Assembly: GCA_964607245.1 (NCBI GenBank)
Contig: CAZSIB010000009.1
Span: 1-51,430, forward strand
Source: CAZLPZ01 sp964607245
GTDB lineage: Bacteria; Pseudomonadota; Alphaproteobacteria; Micavibrionales; Micavibrionaceae
Length of the DNA: 51,430 nucleotides
Direction of reading: 5' to 3'
The notes under the pieces were generated by a model. The model was given only the letters and a program-made list of their open reading frames with translations. It had not been told where the DNA came from and searched no databases. Of the stretch, positions 41,196-50,297 are shown in pieces (the stretch's first letter is position 1; every line of letters starts with the position of its first letter). Made by a program: the position numbers and the translations under genes.

Positions 41196-44100
41196 ATGAA
41201 GAAATGGCTTTCCGTCCTGGTGGGGAGTGTTGTCTTACTTGCGGCGGCTGCCATTATCGTTCCTGGGATGATGGATTGGTCGGCGTACCAAAAGCCCGCC
41301 GTGTCCATGATTGAAGAGATGACCGGGTATCGGGTCCGTGTCGACGGTAATATCCGTGTCCGTCTGCTCCCCTATCCGGCTGTGGCGGTTGGCCAGGTTG
41401 AGGTGCAGGTGCCCGATGTTGAAGGCCCACCTGTTTTCCGTGCACGCGGTGTCTCGGCGTCATTGGCGTTATTTCCGCTTTTGAGAGGCCAAATTCATGT
41501 TCATGGTGTTACGCTTCAGGATCCTGAACTTTCGCTTCGCCGTGGAAAAGATGGTCAGATGGATCTTCCTGAGAAAATGCACGCGATGATGGGCGGAGGA
41601 GAAGTTGGCGCGTCATCCGGGAGAATTACGATTCAATCGGTTCAAATCCAAAATGGCCAGCTTCGTTTTGTCGATGATACCCAAGGAAAAACGCACCAGA
41701 TCGAAAAACTAAACCTTGATCTTGGGCTATCAAACCTGACAGGGCCGTATCGTGTGCATGGGGATGCAACATATAACGGTATCCCTGTGGATATCGACGC
41801 GCGGATTGGTGATATGGCCGATCCGGCGGCGGATGTGCCCGCGAAGATTCAAATTAGCTTCCCAGATCATGACACGACATTATCATTTGATGGCATGGTG
41901 TCGCGTCGCGCCGATGGGGATGCTCAGGGGACGTTGCGCATCACAGGATCAAAAATAGGGACACTTGCGCAAAGTTTCGGTGGAAAATCTGTTGCAATTC
42001 CTTCTGGGAAAATCGATCTGACGACTTTGATCAGTGCGACGCCACGTAATCTTGTCTTTGATCAGATCAAGTTACGTTATAACGATGTCGCATTAGAGGG
42101 GAACGTCAAGCTGCGTTTGCCTGATCATGATTTCCCCCGCCCCGCGATTGCCGCGCGCCTTGCCAGTAAAAATATTATTGATCTGCGGCCTTTTCTTTTG
42201 GCGATACCGCAAGGGAAGAAAGGCAACAAGAATACCGCGTCAGATTTTGGCGTCGATCTGGATGTTGAATGGACCGCGCAAGGGGTGCAGATTGGCCCCG
42301 AACCCATCAAAGATATCACACTCAACTTGGTGACTGAACAAAGCGAGATACGCGGGAAAATTCGCGCTGGATTTGTCCCTGGAAATGGGCATGTCGAGAT
42401 TGCCCTGCAGCCACGCGGGAAATCAACAACGGCATTTCAATTGGACGCAGCGATAAAAAACCCGATCAAGTTTATGAATGATGGTATAGGTTTTTCACTG
42501 CCTCGCACGATGTCATCCGAGATGATCAAAGATATGTCCGTAAAATCTCGTGGCACCTATGAAACGCCGTTACAGGTAAATATTGACAGCGGAACGGTTG
42601 AATTTTCAGGGAGTAAATTTTCATTTGATGGTAGTTCTTATAACGGAAATGGAAAGCGCCCCTTGGCGACATTGCGTCTTTCTGGGGCGCGGTTTGATGC
42701 CGACGCATGGATGTCAAAACCAGCAAAGAATGCGATGCCCAAAAATTTGAAGGAGACGTTAAAATCCAGCTTGGCGGCGCTCGCCTGGCCGATGGATGTG
42801 GATATAAAGGCCGCCTTTGAAACGGTGTTGTGGCAACAAAAAAACATCCGTGATGTTGTCCTTGCTGCGCGTGTTGATCAAAAGGCCCTCACGCTTTCTC
42901 AATTAAAAATCGGCGATATGGGCGGCATGTCGATTGTGGGGCAGGGGAGTGTCAGGGATATCACCATGGCTTCAGGAATTGAGGGGAGCGTAAACATCCA
43001 TGCGGCGGATGGTCCGGCCCTGATCAAGCAATATATACCCGCATGGGAAAAATCCGTGCCCAAAGGGGCGCTCAATTTTAACACCGGGTACAAGGGAAAT
43101 TTGGATCAGGCTCAGGTTGAGATGAATATTCAATCATCAAATTTGAACGTCCGTGCGGCTGGCCCTGTTGCAAATCCTTTCGATGCGCCAAAGATGGATC
43201 AAATGCAAGTCGCATTTTCGGCGCCCGATGCGGGGCAGGCGATACGCCTCATTCAACCTGGATTTCGTTCAACAGCGGCACTTGCTGCGCCTCTTGATAT
43301 AAAGGCGGACGCAACGATTAAAGATCTACAATACGCGCTTAAAAATATTAATGGACGCATCGCGGGGATGACGATCAAAGGTGATGTTCACGTCGATATG
43401 ACAGAGGCACGCCCAAAATTTTCTGGCGGCATGAATTTGGGCCACGTGCCACTCGATGCCTGGATGGGAGTACCACAAGCGGCATCTTCCGTACAAACAT
43501 CGGGGGCGCGATGGTCACGAGACGCGATTCAAATAGATTGGATGCGCGCCTTTGATGGCGATTTTGCGGTGAAGGCAGATCGCGTGACCTATCGCCTTTG
43601 GACGCTGAATGACGCCGGGGTGCGCCTTGATCTTGCCGCGGGAAGAATGGTGATTTCAGATGTCCGCGCGAAAATCTTTGGCGGGACAATGATGGGGGCT
43701 GGGACACTCGCCACCCCCGCATCACGCCAACCAATCCAGATATCGGCGCAACTGAGCCTTGCGGATGTGAATGCGGCCTCTGTCACAAACGCCTTTGCGG
43801 GAAAAAATTTGAACCGTGTGGATGGCATCATGGCGATGGATCTGGATGTGAAAGGAAACGGAATTTCCCCCGCAGATTTGGTCGCGTCCTTGTCCGGTTC
43901 CGCGAGCAGTCGGGGGAAGGATATCAGTGTCAACGGGATTGACGTGTCAAAATTGATTGCGTGGCTTGCGACTGATTTAAAACCGACGACAACGATTCAG
44001 GGACTTACGGATTCGTTCATGGGGACCGGCGCGACGGTGTTTCAGACTCATCAGGGACTTTATACGATCAAAAATGGAAATATCGCCCTTGATCAAATGG

Positions 44101-44534
44101 TATTTGATGGGGATAAAGCGCGTCTCGACACAACCGGGAACGTCGATATCCCAACGTGGCGGATGGATACAAAAACCACGTTATCGGTGAAAAATCCAGC
44201 GAATGTACCGCCGCTGACATTCACATTACGTGGGCCCATTGATCGCCCCGCGCAAAACATGGTCGGGAGTTTGTTTGAAAACTATTTACAACAGCAACTT
44301 GGAAAACAGGTGAATAGACTGATCGAAAAAAAGCTGGGGAATAAACTCAACGATTTAGGCTTGGGGGGAATTTTAGAAGGCGCGTTGCCGGGCAGTACGC
44401 CCGCGCCCGTGAAGGATTCCGTTCCACAAGAAATCGAAACGCCAGCGGCCACGACACCGCCCGCGCCCAGAAACTTGGATGATATAAAACCTGAAGATGT
44501 GTTGCGTGGTGTTTTGGAAGGTTTAGGAAGGTGA
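41196..44534 (+). CDS. AsmA family inner-membrane protein
   Basis: A 1112-residue protein. A membrane helix (about 4-26) is followed by the AsmA N-terminal domain (WSAYQKPAVSMIEEMTGYRV, about 29-48), a very long periplasmic beta-rich region, and a C-terminal AsmA_2-like segment (DVKGNGISPADLVASLSGS near 885). The end is Pro-rich with a helical cap. The family is linked to lipid transport between membranes and envelope integrity. The window thus holds two such proteins (also 12554-14434). The last 12 bases overlap the ribbon-helix-helix gene on the other strand. Confidence 0.9.
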   Translation: MKKWLSVLVGSVVLLAAAAIIVPGMMDWSAYQKPAVSMIEEMTGYRVRVDGNIRVRLLPYPAVAVGQVEVQVPDVEGPPVFRARGVSASLALFPLLRGQIHVHGVTLQDPELSLRRGKDGQMDLPEKMHAMMGGGEVGASSGRITIQSVQIQNGQLRFVDDTQGKTHQIEKLNLDLGLSNLTGPYRVHGDATYNGIPVDIDARIGDMADPAADVPAKIQISFPDHDTTLSFDGMVSRRADGDAQGTLRITGSKIGTLAQSFGGKSVAIPSGKIDLTTLISATPRNLVFDQIKLRYNDVALEGNVKLRLPDHDFPRPAIAARLASKNIIDLRPFLLAIPQGKKGNKNTASDFGVDLDVEWTAQGVQIGPEPIKDITLNLVTEQSEIRGKIRAGFVPGNGHVEIALQPRGKSTTAFQLDAAIKNPIKFMNDGIGFSLPRTMSSEMIKDMSVKSRGTYETPLQVNIDSGTVEFSGSKFSFDGSSYNGNGKRPLATLRLSGARFDADAWMSKPAKNAMPKNLKETLKSSLAALAWPMDVDIKAAFETVLWQQKNIRDVVLAARVDQKALTLSQLKIGDMGGMSIVGQGSVRDITMASGIEGSVNIHAADGPALIKQYIPAWEKSVPKGALNFNTGYKGNLDQAQVEMNIQSSNLNVRAAGPVANPFDAPKMDQMQVAFSAPDAGQAIRLIQPGFRSTAALAAPLDIKADATIKDLQYALKNINGRIAGMTIKGDVHVDMTEARPKFSGGMNLGHVPLDAWMGVPQAASSVQTSGARWSRDAIQIDWMRAFDGDFAVKADRVTYRLWTLNDAGVRLDLAAGRMVISDVRAKIFGGTMMGAGTLATPASRQPIQISAQLSLADVNAASVTNAFAGKNLNRVDGIMAMDLDVKGNGISPADLVASLSGSASSRGKDISVNGIDVSKLIAWLATDLKPTTTIQGLTDSFMGTGATVFQTHQGLYTIKNGNIALDQMVFDGDKARLDTTGNVDIPTWRMDTKTTLSVKNPANVPPLTFTLRGPIDRPAQNMVGSLFENYLQQQLGKQVNRLIEKKLGNKLNDLGLGGILEGALPGSTPAPVKDSVPQEIETPAATTPPAPRNLDDIKPEDVLRGVLEGLGR

Positions 44535-44747
44535 GGATGTCGTCCGGTCTTTCAGAGCACGCAATACAAAAACCCGGATCGCACTTGATAAATTATTCTC
44601 TCCGCGCGTGCTGTCAATCTCGGAGATCAGGGAGGCAAGGCTAAGTCCACGTAATGCAGAAATCGCCTGTAATTCTTGCCAAAATTCGGGTTCCAGCGTT
44701 ATGCTTGTCGCGTGCCCGGCGATGCTGAGAGAATATTTTTTGATCAT
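44523..44747 (-). CDS. Ribbon-helix-helix domain protein
   Basis: A 74-residue protein matching the alphaproteobacterial RHH_4 family: YSLSIAGHATSITLEPEFW (residues 5-23) gives the strand and first helix, SLASLISEIDSTR the second, and NLSSAIRVFVLRAL the last. It is probably a small DNA-binding dimer; no target is known. Its 3' end overlaps the AsmA gene by 12 bases. AAAAACATG-type A-rich DNA precedes the ATG and the ribosome-binding site is weak. Confidence 0.88.
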   Translation of the reverse strand: MIKKYSLSIAGHATSITLEPEFWQELQAISALRGLSLASLISEIDSTRGENNLSSAIRVFVLRALKDRTTSSPS

Positions 44748-44821
44748 GTTTTTTGTGCCATAGTCCTATAACTGGATTTTTGTAGCTTTCCGGAGGGCAG
44801 TGCCCTATTAGTTTTGTAATC

Positions 44822-45211
44822 CTAAAAGATATGAACTACTTTTATTTCTTCACAAAAAAGCAACATGTTTTCAGAGAAAAAACCCATTTTTTCAAAAAAT
44901 TTTTTATGTTCTTTTCTCCAAAACTCTAGGCTTAAATCACCTTCGCCTTCCTTGTGCGCGAAGGCTTCAGAAATTTTATTAAACTCAATTATATCAATCT
45001 TTACTGTCTCAATAATACAAACAGATTTATTTTTTGAGTTAAGGACAACAACTTTGTGACCGATATTAATTCTATCTTTCTTTGAACTATAAGCAGAACA
45101 AGTTGCTGTCTTAATACCACGAACAATTAAATCGGCTAGTTCATCAGCCAGCTCCGGACTGTCTCCAAACTTCTCTTGAGGTAAGTTGTTGATATTTATA
45201 GTATAAGTCAT
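44822..45211 (-). CDS. ASCH domain protein, A+T-rich
   Basis: A 129-residue protein with the ASCH fold: FGDSPELADELADLIVRGIK (15-34), then TATCSAY, GHKVVVL, and the signature EGEGDLSLEFWRKEHKKFF (88-106). ASCH proteins are thought to bind RNA or modified nucleosides; YqfB is an amidohydrolase for acetylcytidine. The gene is strikingly A+T-rich, 74 G or C in 240 bases (31%) for 44881-45120, against about half in neighbours, so it was probably acquired. The ATG overlaps the fumC stop (ATGA), putting it under the fumC transcript. Confidence 0.88.
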   Translation of the reverse strand: MTYTININNLPQEKFGDSPELADELADLIVRGIKTATCSAYSSKKDRINIGHKVVVLNSKNKSVCIIETVKIDIIEFNKISEAFAHKEGEGDLSLEFWRKEHKKFFEKMGFFSENMLLFCEEIKVVHIF

Positions 45212-46632
45212 CCCTTCGGCCCGACCATATCCTCTGGTTTGACCCAGGCGTCAAATTGATCGGCCGTTAAAAGTCCAAGCGCAATCCCGGCCTCTTTCAG
45301 TGATGTTTCTTCCGCGTGCGCTTTTTTGGCAATTTTTGCGGCGTTATCATATCCGATATGTGGGTTGAGCGCCGTCACCAGCATCAAGCTTTGTTCCATG
45401 AGCCACTGGATTCGACCCGTATTCGCCTCGATCCCCACAACACAGTGACCCACAAAGGACCGCGCGGCGTCTGCAATCAACCGGATGGATTGGAGAACGT
45501 TGTAAATAATCACAGGTTTAAAGACATTCAGTTCGAAATGACCATTCGATCCGGCAATGGTCACGGCTGTGTGATTCCCCATGATTTGGGCGCAGACCAT
45601 GGTCATCGCCTCGCACTGCGTGGGGTTCACCTTGCCGGGCATGATGGACGATCCGGGTTCGTTTGCGGGCAAGTTAATCTCGCCAATGCCGGAGCGTGGG
45701 CCGGAGGAGAGTAAGCGAATATCATTCGCAATCTTCATCAGGGATACGGCAAGAACGTTCAAAACTCCTGAGATCTCGACTAAGGTATCATGCGTTGCAA
45801 GCGCCTCAAATTTATTGGGTGCGGTGACGAAGGGAAGTCCGGTGACATTGGCAACCGTCGATGCAAATTTCTCGGCAAATCCTTTGGGGCAATTGATCCC
45901 GGTGCCAACAGCCGTGCCGCCCTGTGCAAGTTCATAAACCCGGGGCAGGGTGGCTTGAATACGCGCCAGGCCCATTTTAATCATGTGGGCATAGCCTGAA
46001 AATTCCTGGCCCAGCGTGACGGGGGTCGCATCTTGTAAATGCGTGCGTCCGATTTTAATGATGTTTTGAAAGGCCACGGCCTTGTCGTGAAGGGCGGCGT
46101 GCAAGGCCTCAAGCGCCGGGATCATGTCGTGCACAATCTGCTCGGCTGTTGCAATATGCATGGCGGTGGGAAAACTGTCGTTCGAGGATTGCGCCATATT
46201 CACATGGTCATTCGGGTGAATGGGTTTTTTGGATCCAACGACTCCTCCCAACATTTCAATCGCGCGGTTTGAAATGACTTCGTTCACATTCATATTCGTT
46301 TGAGTGCCGGATCCCGTTTGCCAAACGACCAGAGGGAATTCATCGGAAAGTGACCCATCAATCACCTGTTCTGCCGCGCTCACAATGGCATCGGCCAGTT
46401 TTTGATCCAGCGCCCCCAGGGTTGCATTTGTGATCGCCGCCGATTTTTTTAAAATCCCAAACGCGCGGATGAGTGGCGCGGGCATCCGTTCTCCGCCGAT
46501 CTTGAAATTCTCAAGAGACCGTTGGGTTTGTGCGCCCCAGTAATGATTGCCAGGAACATCGATGGCGCCCAGCGAGTCTGTTTCGACGCGGATCGTCGGA
46601 GCGGCTTGGGGGTCGCGAAGGGCGGATGTCAT
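45208..46632 (-). CDS. fumC: Class II fumarate hydratase
   Basis: A 474-residue lyase. The signature GSSIMPGKVNPTQCE is near 317; TQTNMNVNEVISNRA (about 109-123) and the GRTHLQDATP segment (about 193) form the rest of the active site. It interconverts fumarate and malate in the citric acid cycle without an iron-sulphur centre. GGAG lies 11 bases before the ATG. The ASCH gene follows, overlapping the stop. Confidence 0.95.
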   Translation of the reverse strand: MTSALRDPQAAPTIRVETDSLGAIDVPGNHYWGAQTQRSLENFKIGGERMPAPLIRAFGILKKSAAITNATLGALDQKLADAIVSAAEQVIDGSLSDEFPLVVWQTGSGTQTNMNVNEVISNRAIEMLGGVVGSKKPIHPNDHVNMAQSSNDSFPTAMHIATAEQIVHDMIPALEALHAALHDKAVAFQNIIKIGRTHLQDATPVTLGQEFSGYAHMIKMGLARIQATLPRVYELAQGGTAVGTGINCPKGFAEKFASTVANVTGLPFVTAPNKFEALATHDTLVEISGVLNVLAVSLMKIANDIRLLSSGPRSGIGEINLPANEPGSSIMPGKVNPTQCEAMTMVCAQIMGNHTAVTIAGSNGHFELNVFKPVIIYNVLQSIRLIADAARSFVGHCVVGIEANTGRIQWLMEQSLMLVTALNPHIGYDNAAKIAKKAHAEETSLKEAGIALGLLTADQFDAWVKPEDMVGPKG

Positions 46633-46759
46633 GATGGGATATATCTCCTAAATTTGTATATGAACCGAAGGATACTCTAGCAAAAAACAAGCGCGCCGTT
46701 AACGCCTTGTTGATAAGGATTTAACCTTGTTTCAATGATTTGCATATTATAATCAAGGC

Positions 46760-47233
46760 ATGTCTGCATCTCACGTCCCTGACTTTTCGATTCTATCCTC
46801 GACCACGCCCGACATGGCACGCCTGGCCTTGATTCCGCGTGGGCATGGGCATCGTTTATGCGGGGATATCCGGAGTCATGGGGGGGATTTGCTTGCGCGC
46901 ACGGCGTCGATTGCGCGGGATGGCGCGGGCGGGTTCGTTGCAGATTTGATCTTGGCAAACGGCGACCGCGTGGATGAAGGATTCAAGATTTACCCCGATT
47001 TATCAACGGGCCGTCTGGCCTTTATGGCCTATTTATCAAGCGGCGCCTTAAGTGGGTTTGTGGATACGGGGTCGCGGCCTCAACTCGAGGGGATCAAACT
47101 GGACCGGGCCCCCAGCAACCAAATTGATTTGCGCCGCCAGTTCGGCGCATCTGCAGAAAATAAATCTACGCTTGAAAAATTTGCGGCGAGTATTGCGACA
47201 ACGGGTGCGGAAACCGCCGAACCGGGACTATAA
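46760..47233 (+). CDS. Hypothetical protein, 157 residues
   Basis: No family is recognised. It is a mixed alpha/beta, Gly- and Asp-rich protein (GHGHRLCGDIRSHGGDLLAR, then GGFVADLILANGDRVDEGF), with no signal or membrane helix. It diverges from fumC across 127 bases. It is followed by a small gene 25 bases later, so the two may form a unit. AAGG directly precedes the ATG. Confidence 0.6.
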   Translation: MSASHVPDFSILSSTTPDMARLALIPRGHGHRLCGDIRSHGGDLLARTASIARDGAGGFVADLILANGDRVDEGFKIYPDLSTGRLAFMAYLSSGALSGFVDTGSRPQLEGIKLDRAPSNQIDLRRQFGASAENKSTLEKFAASIATTGAETAEPGL

Positions 47234-47258
47234 ACGAACACATCCAAAGGGGAATACC

Positions 47259-47513
47259 ATGCAAGAAAACATCACCATGATCCGACATGAAAGTTTTGCG
47301 CTTCAGGCGCGCGATGCTCTGGTTGTGCGGGCCGATATGTTGGTGCGCGATGGGTCGCATTTGGACGCGGTGGTGGACGGCATCATGTTGGATTTGGGAC
47401 ATATCGATGACGGGATGTTGTCATCGATTGCGCATCAAACCTCACTCGAGGTCCGCGCCGTGCATCATGACGGTGGCATTGTCAGCCGCCGCGTGCCGAT
47501 CGTGCATCATTAA
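47259..47513 (+). CDS. Hypothetical protein, 84 residues
   Basis: No family is recognised. The frame is open from 47052, but AAAGGGGA lies 6 bases before the ATG at 47259, which therefore is the likely start and avoids overlapping the previous gene. The protein (MQENITMIRHESFALQARD onward) has two His-rich ends (IRHESF; AVHHDGG and IVHH) and a central DAVVDGIMLDLGHIDDGML. It ends at the terminator shared with rplS. Confidence 0.65.
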   Translation: MQENITMIRHESFALQARDALVVRADMLVRDGSHLDAVVDGIMLDLGHIDDGMLSSIAHQTSLEVRAVHHDGGIVSRRVPIVHH

Positions 47514-47532
47514 AAAGAATATCAACATGAAA

Positions 47533-47567
47533 AAGGGCCGCATCATCTGCGGCCCTTGATTTTTTAT
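47533..47567. terminator. Terminator shared by the 84-residue gene and rplS
   Basis: AAGGGCCGCA (47533-47542) and TGCGGCCCTT (47548-47557) pair perfectly around TCATC. On plus it is followed by GATTTTTTATT; on minus by TTTTT. It lies between two convergent genes. Confidence 0.88.
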
Positions 47568-47962
47568 TCCGCGGCTGCTTCCGCGCCGTCATCCAGGCTG
47601 TGGCCTGTGGTGCGTTCGGCGATACGTGCCGACTTGCCGCGACGATCGCGCAGGTAATACAGTTTCGCGCGACGGACCGACCCACGACGGACCAGTTCAA
47701 TCGACTCAATCTTCGGCGAGAGCAGCGGGAAAACACGTTCCACGCCTTCGCCATAGCTGATCTTGCGGACGGTAAAGCTTTCGGACAGGCCGCGACCTTC
47801 ACGTGCGATGCACACGCCTTCATACTTCTGAACGCGATCTTTTCCACCTTCAGATACGATCACGCCGACACTAATCGTGTCGCCCGGACCAAAATTCGGT
47901 ACTTTTTTCTTTTGCGAAAGCTCGGCTACCAGGCCCGCATTCAGTTTTTGAAGCGTATTCAT
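47564..47962 (-). CDS. rplS: 50S ribosomal protein L19
   Basis: A 132-residue L19. FGPGDTISVGVIVSEGGKDR and RVQKYEGVCIAREG are followed by SFTVRKISYGEGVERVFPL and the C-terminal RRAKLYYLRDRRGKSARI. The last 15 residues (DDGAEAAAE) are an acidic extension. AAGGAT is 7 bases before the ATG. It is separated from trmD by an opposite-strand gene, so it needs its own promoter, which should lie in 47963-48223. Confidence 0.95.
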   Translation of the reverse strand: MNTLQKLNAGLVAELSQKKKVPNFGPGDTISVGVIVSEGGKDRVQKYEGVCIAREGRGLSESFTVRKISYGEGVERVFPLLSPKIESIELVRRGSVRRAKLYYLRDRRGKSARIAERTTGHSLDDGAEAAAE

Positions 47963-48223
47963 CGTTTTTATCCTTTGTCATCCCGCCCTTATCCAAGCCC
48001 GAAAGCAGCCACCATGGCCGCGCGGCCCGTTTATCTTTTTCATGGGCGATCATTCACGTTGCGGCGTTTATAACGAGGATTCACGCGGAATGCAAGGGAA
48101 AAGGGGAAAGTCTCATATAAAAATAGGTTTATCTTCTTATTTTTCTTTCCATTGCCAGGGGTTCGGTATTTTTGATATAAACAGAAAACAATAAGTATCA
48201 GATCAAAAAACAAGGAGAAAATC

Positions 48224-48550
48224 ATGAAGGGCATCCATACCGTACAGGGGCGTTTGCAGCGTTTTGAACGGTTAAGAAAAGATTCGGCGCATTGGCCAAA
48301 AATTGAGACCGCTCTGAAAGATGTTTTTGCGCAGGAAGGTTCTTTTTGGGGAAGACGCGGGAATTTAAAGGATGCGGTTTTAAAAGCATTTGCAGGATCC
48401 AGGGAGATCGCGCCGTTTAAAATGCACAACAACGCATGGATATTGACAGAATTTGCCGATGATGTTGCAAAAAGAAAATCAGTGGATGTAGACGGTCGCC
48501 CTTTGCCCACCCGTGCGGCGTTCTTCCATCGTTTAGGCCTCAAGCTTTAA
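48224..48550 (+). CDS. Orphan protein, 108 residues, opposite to the trmD-rplS operon
   Basis: I recognise no family. It is basic and helical (VQGRLQRFERLRKDSAHWPK, KIETALKDVFAQEG, NLKDAVLKAFAGS, AWILTEFADDVAKRKS) with a C-terminal RAAFFHRLGLKL. AAGGAG lies 6 bases before the ATG, so it is very likely translated. It runs against the surrounding operon and its last 4 bases overlap trmD. The position implies a later insertion that split rplS from trmD. Confidence 0.72.
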   Translation: MKGIHTVQGRLQRFERLRKDSAHWPKIETALKDVFAQEGSFWGRRGNLKDAVLKAFAGSREIAPFKMHNNAWILTEFADDVAKRKSVDVDGRPLPTRAAFFHRLGLKL

Positions 48551-49242
48551 TCCTTCGTCAAATCCGGCCTCATCTTCCGCGTCCAATCTTCCGCCTGGCG
48601 CTCCCGCCATTTTTTGATTTCGGCGTGGTTGCCACTCAGTAAAACATCCGGAACCGTGTGGGTCGTACCGTTTAAATCCGTCCACACGGCGGGTCGCGTG
48701 TAATGCGGGTATTCAAGACGCGTCGCGGTGGTAAAGCTTTCATCGCCCGCGGTCTCGACATTTCCCATGACCCCGGGGAGTAGGCGAATGCACGCATCCA
48801 TCAAGGTGAGCGCGGCGACCTCTCCGCCTGACAGGACGTAATCACCAATACAGATTTCATCGACATTGTGGGCGTCCAGCACGCGTTGATCGACCCCTTC
48901 GTACCGGCCACAGAGCAGCGTGACGGTTGGCGTTGCTGCGATCTCTTGAACAAGATGTTGCGTCAGTTTCCGCCCGCGGGCCGAGAGATAAATCAATTTT
49001 CCAGGCGCGGGAATGGCCCGGATCGCGCGGTCCAGGATATCAGGCTTGAGCACCATGCCCGCGCCGCCACCAAAGGGCGTGTCGTCAACCGTTTTGTGGG
49101 GATCGTTCGCGTGGTCGCGGATATTATGCGCGGTGAATGACCAAATGTTTTGAGTAAGTGCCTTGCCGGACAACGCCTGGGCCAGGGGGCCCGGGAACAT
49201 ATCGGGGAACAGGGTGAGAATATGCGCATGCCACAGGGTCAT
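48547..49242 (-). CDS. trmD: tRNA (guanine-N1-)-methyltransferase
   Basis: A 231-residue knotted SPOUT methyltransferase that makes m1G37. ILTLFPDMFPGPL starts it, DTPFGGGAGMVLKPD follows, and LLCGRYEGVDQRVLD with GDYVLSGGE forms the trefoil knot and SAM site. The start overlaps rimM by 4 bases. Downstream, an opposite-strand gene intervenes before rplS. Confidence 0.95.
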   Translation of the reverse strand: MTLWHAHILTLFPDMFPGPLAQALSGKALTQNIWSFTAHNIRDHANDPHKTVDDTPFGGGAGMVLKPDILDRAIRAIPAPGKLIYLSARGRKLTQHLVQEIAATPTVTLLCGRYEGVDQRVLDAHNVDEICIGDYVLSGGEVAALTLMDACIRLLPGVMGNVETAGDESFTTATRLEYPHYTRPAVWTDLNGTTHTVPDVLLSGNHAEIKKWRERQAEDWTRKMRPDLTKD

Positions 49243-49805
49243 TCGGAGACCTCGTCCGGCTTTTTCTTTTCTTTTTTCGGTTCGGGCAAGAAAGATTCAT
49301 AGTTCATAATCCGCAGAATCTTTTGATCGATATCGATCTCGGCTACAAAATCATCCGCATAGGGCAGATAGAAATGGATCCCCGTGGTTGTACGAATATC
49401 AAACAGATCGGACGCACCAAAATTATCGACCCCCGCGACATGCCCCAGGGGCGTATTGTTCGTATCATAGACGGCAAGGCCGATCAGATCGGCGTGATAA
49501 TACGTATCATTGTCGTCAATATCAGGAAGGGCGTCACGGTTGATATAAAACTTAATCCCGCGGAGTTTTTCCGCCGCCGTGCGGTCCGCGATTTGATCAA
49601 TGCGGGCGAGGACCAGATGATCATTCGCGCGGACGATATCGACATGGCGCGTTGCGTCGCCCGTTTCGTTTACAAATAAATCTTGGCTATCGATTAAATC
49701 GAGGTCATCGCAATACACCTTGAGCTTGACCAAGCCTTGAATGCCATGCGCCGCGCCAATTTCAGCGATCAAAAGGCGGATGTTTTCAGCCGTCTTGTTT
49801 GTCAT
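49239..49805 (-). CDS. rimM: Ribosome maturation factor RimM
   Basis: A 188-residue 30S maturation protein with an N-terminal beta-barrel (AEIGAAHGIQGLVKLKVYCD) and a PRC-barrel (YYHADLIGLAVYDTNNTPLG, about 101-120). It aids 30S head assembly by binding S19. The end is Lys/Glu-rich (PKKEKKKPDEVSE). It lies between rpsP and trmD in the usual order. Confidence 0.94.
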   Translation of the reverse strand: MTNKTAENIRLLIAEIGAAHGIQGLVKLKVYCDDLDLIDSQDLFVNETGDATRHVDIVRANDHLVLARIDQIADRTAAEKLRGIKFYINRDALPDIDDNDTYYHADLIGLAVYDTNNTPLGHVAGVDNFGASDLFDIRTTTGIHFYLPYADDFVAEIDIDQKILRIMNYESFLPEPKKEKKKPDEVSE

Positions 49806-49830
49806 GATAAGGTACTGCGGTTAAGCGACG

Positions 49831-49861
49831 TTCCCTCTCCCTTTTTTAAAAGGAGAGGGAA
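49831..49861. repeat. Hairpin between rpsP and rimM
   Basis: TTCCCTCTCC (49831-49840) and GGAGAGGGAA (49852-49861) pair perfectly. No T-run follows on the minus strand, so it may shape mRNA stability or processing rather than stop transcription. It resembles the GC-rich hairpin at 4873-4894. Confidence 0.5.
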
Positions 49862-49885
49862 TTTATTCTTTCTAAAACAAGTATC

Positions 49886-50263
49886 TTACGCCGCGGGGGC
49901 TTCTGCTGCGGTTTCAGCAGCCTTCGCGGCCTTGTCGGCCCGTTCCTTAGCGCGTTCTTGAGCCTTGGTCTTGGGGGCCGATTTCTTGGGGCGTTCCGTG
50001 CGCTTGGGCGCGGCCATCAAACCAGCCTTCGACAACAGGGTCGCAATACGTTCGGAGGGTTGCGCGCCCACCGACAGCCAATGCTTGACGCGTTCGGTAT
50101 TGAGCACAACACGGCGGTCGCTGTCTTGTGCGAGATAAGGGGTATAGGTCCCGAGTTTCTCGATATAGCGGCCGTCACGGGGGCTTCGGCTGTCGGCAAC
50201 AACGATCGTGAAGTGCGCGACTTTTTTACGTCCCTGACGGGACATGCGGATTGCAAGAGCCAT
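49886..50263 (-). CDS. rpsP: 30S ribosomal protein S16
   Basis: A 125-residue S16: MALAIRMSRQGRKKVAHFTI, then VADSRSPRDGRYIEKLGTY and SVGAQPSERIATLLSKAGL. About 40 residues at the C-terminus (Lys/Ala-rich, ERAKERADKAAKAAETAA) extend beyond the core, as in many alphaproteobacteria. AAGGAG is 9 bases before the ATG. It follows ffh by 34 bases. Confidence 0.95.
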   Translation of the reverse strand: MALAIRMSRQGRKKVAHFTIVVADSRSPRDGRYIEKLGTYTPYLAQDSDRRVVLNTERVKHWLSVGAQPSERIATLLSKAGLMAAPKRTERPKKSAPKTKAQERAKERADKAAKAAETAAEAPAA

Positions 50264-50297
50264 AATGGTTTCTCCTTTTCGTGGTTAAAATAAAACG

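Noticed and set aside
46677..46958. 93-residue minus-strand frame upstream of fumC
   Set aside because: It is antisense to the start of the 157-residue gene and rich in Pro, His and Arg, as expected for a shadow.
48040..48543. 167-residue minus-strand frame between trmD and rplS
   Set aside because: It is antisense to the 108-residue gene, which has a strong ribosome-binding site; the protein sequence looks like a shadow rich in Ser, Lys and Phe.
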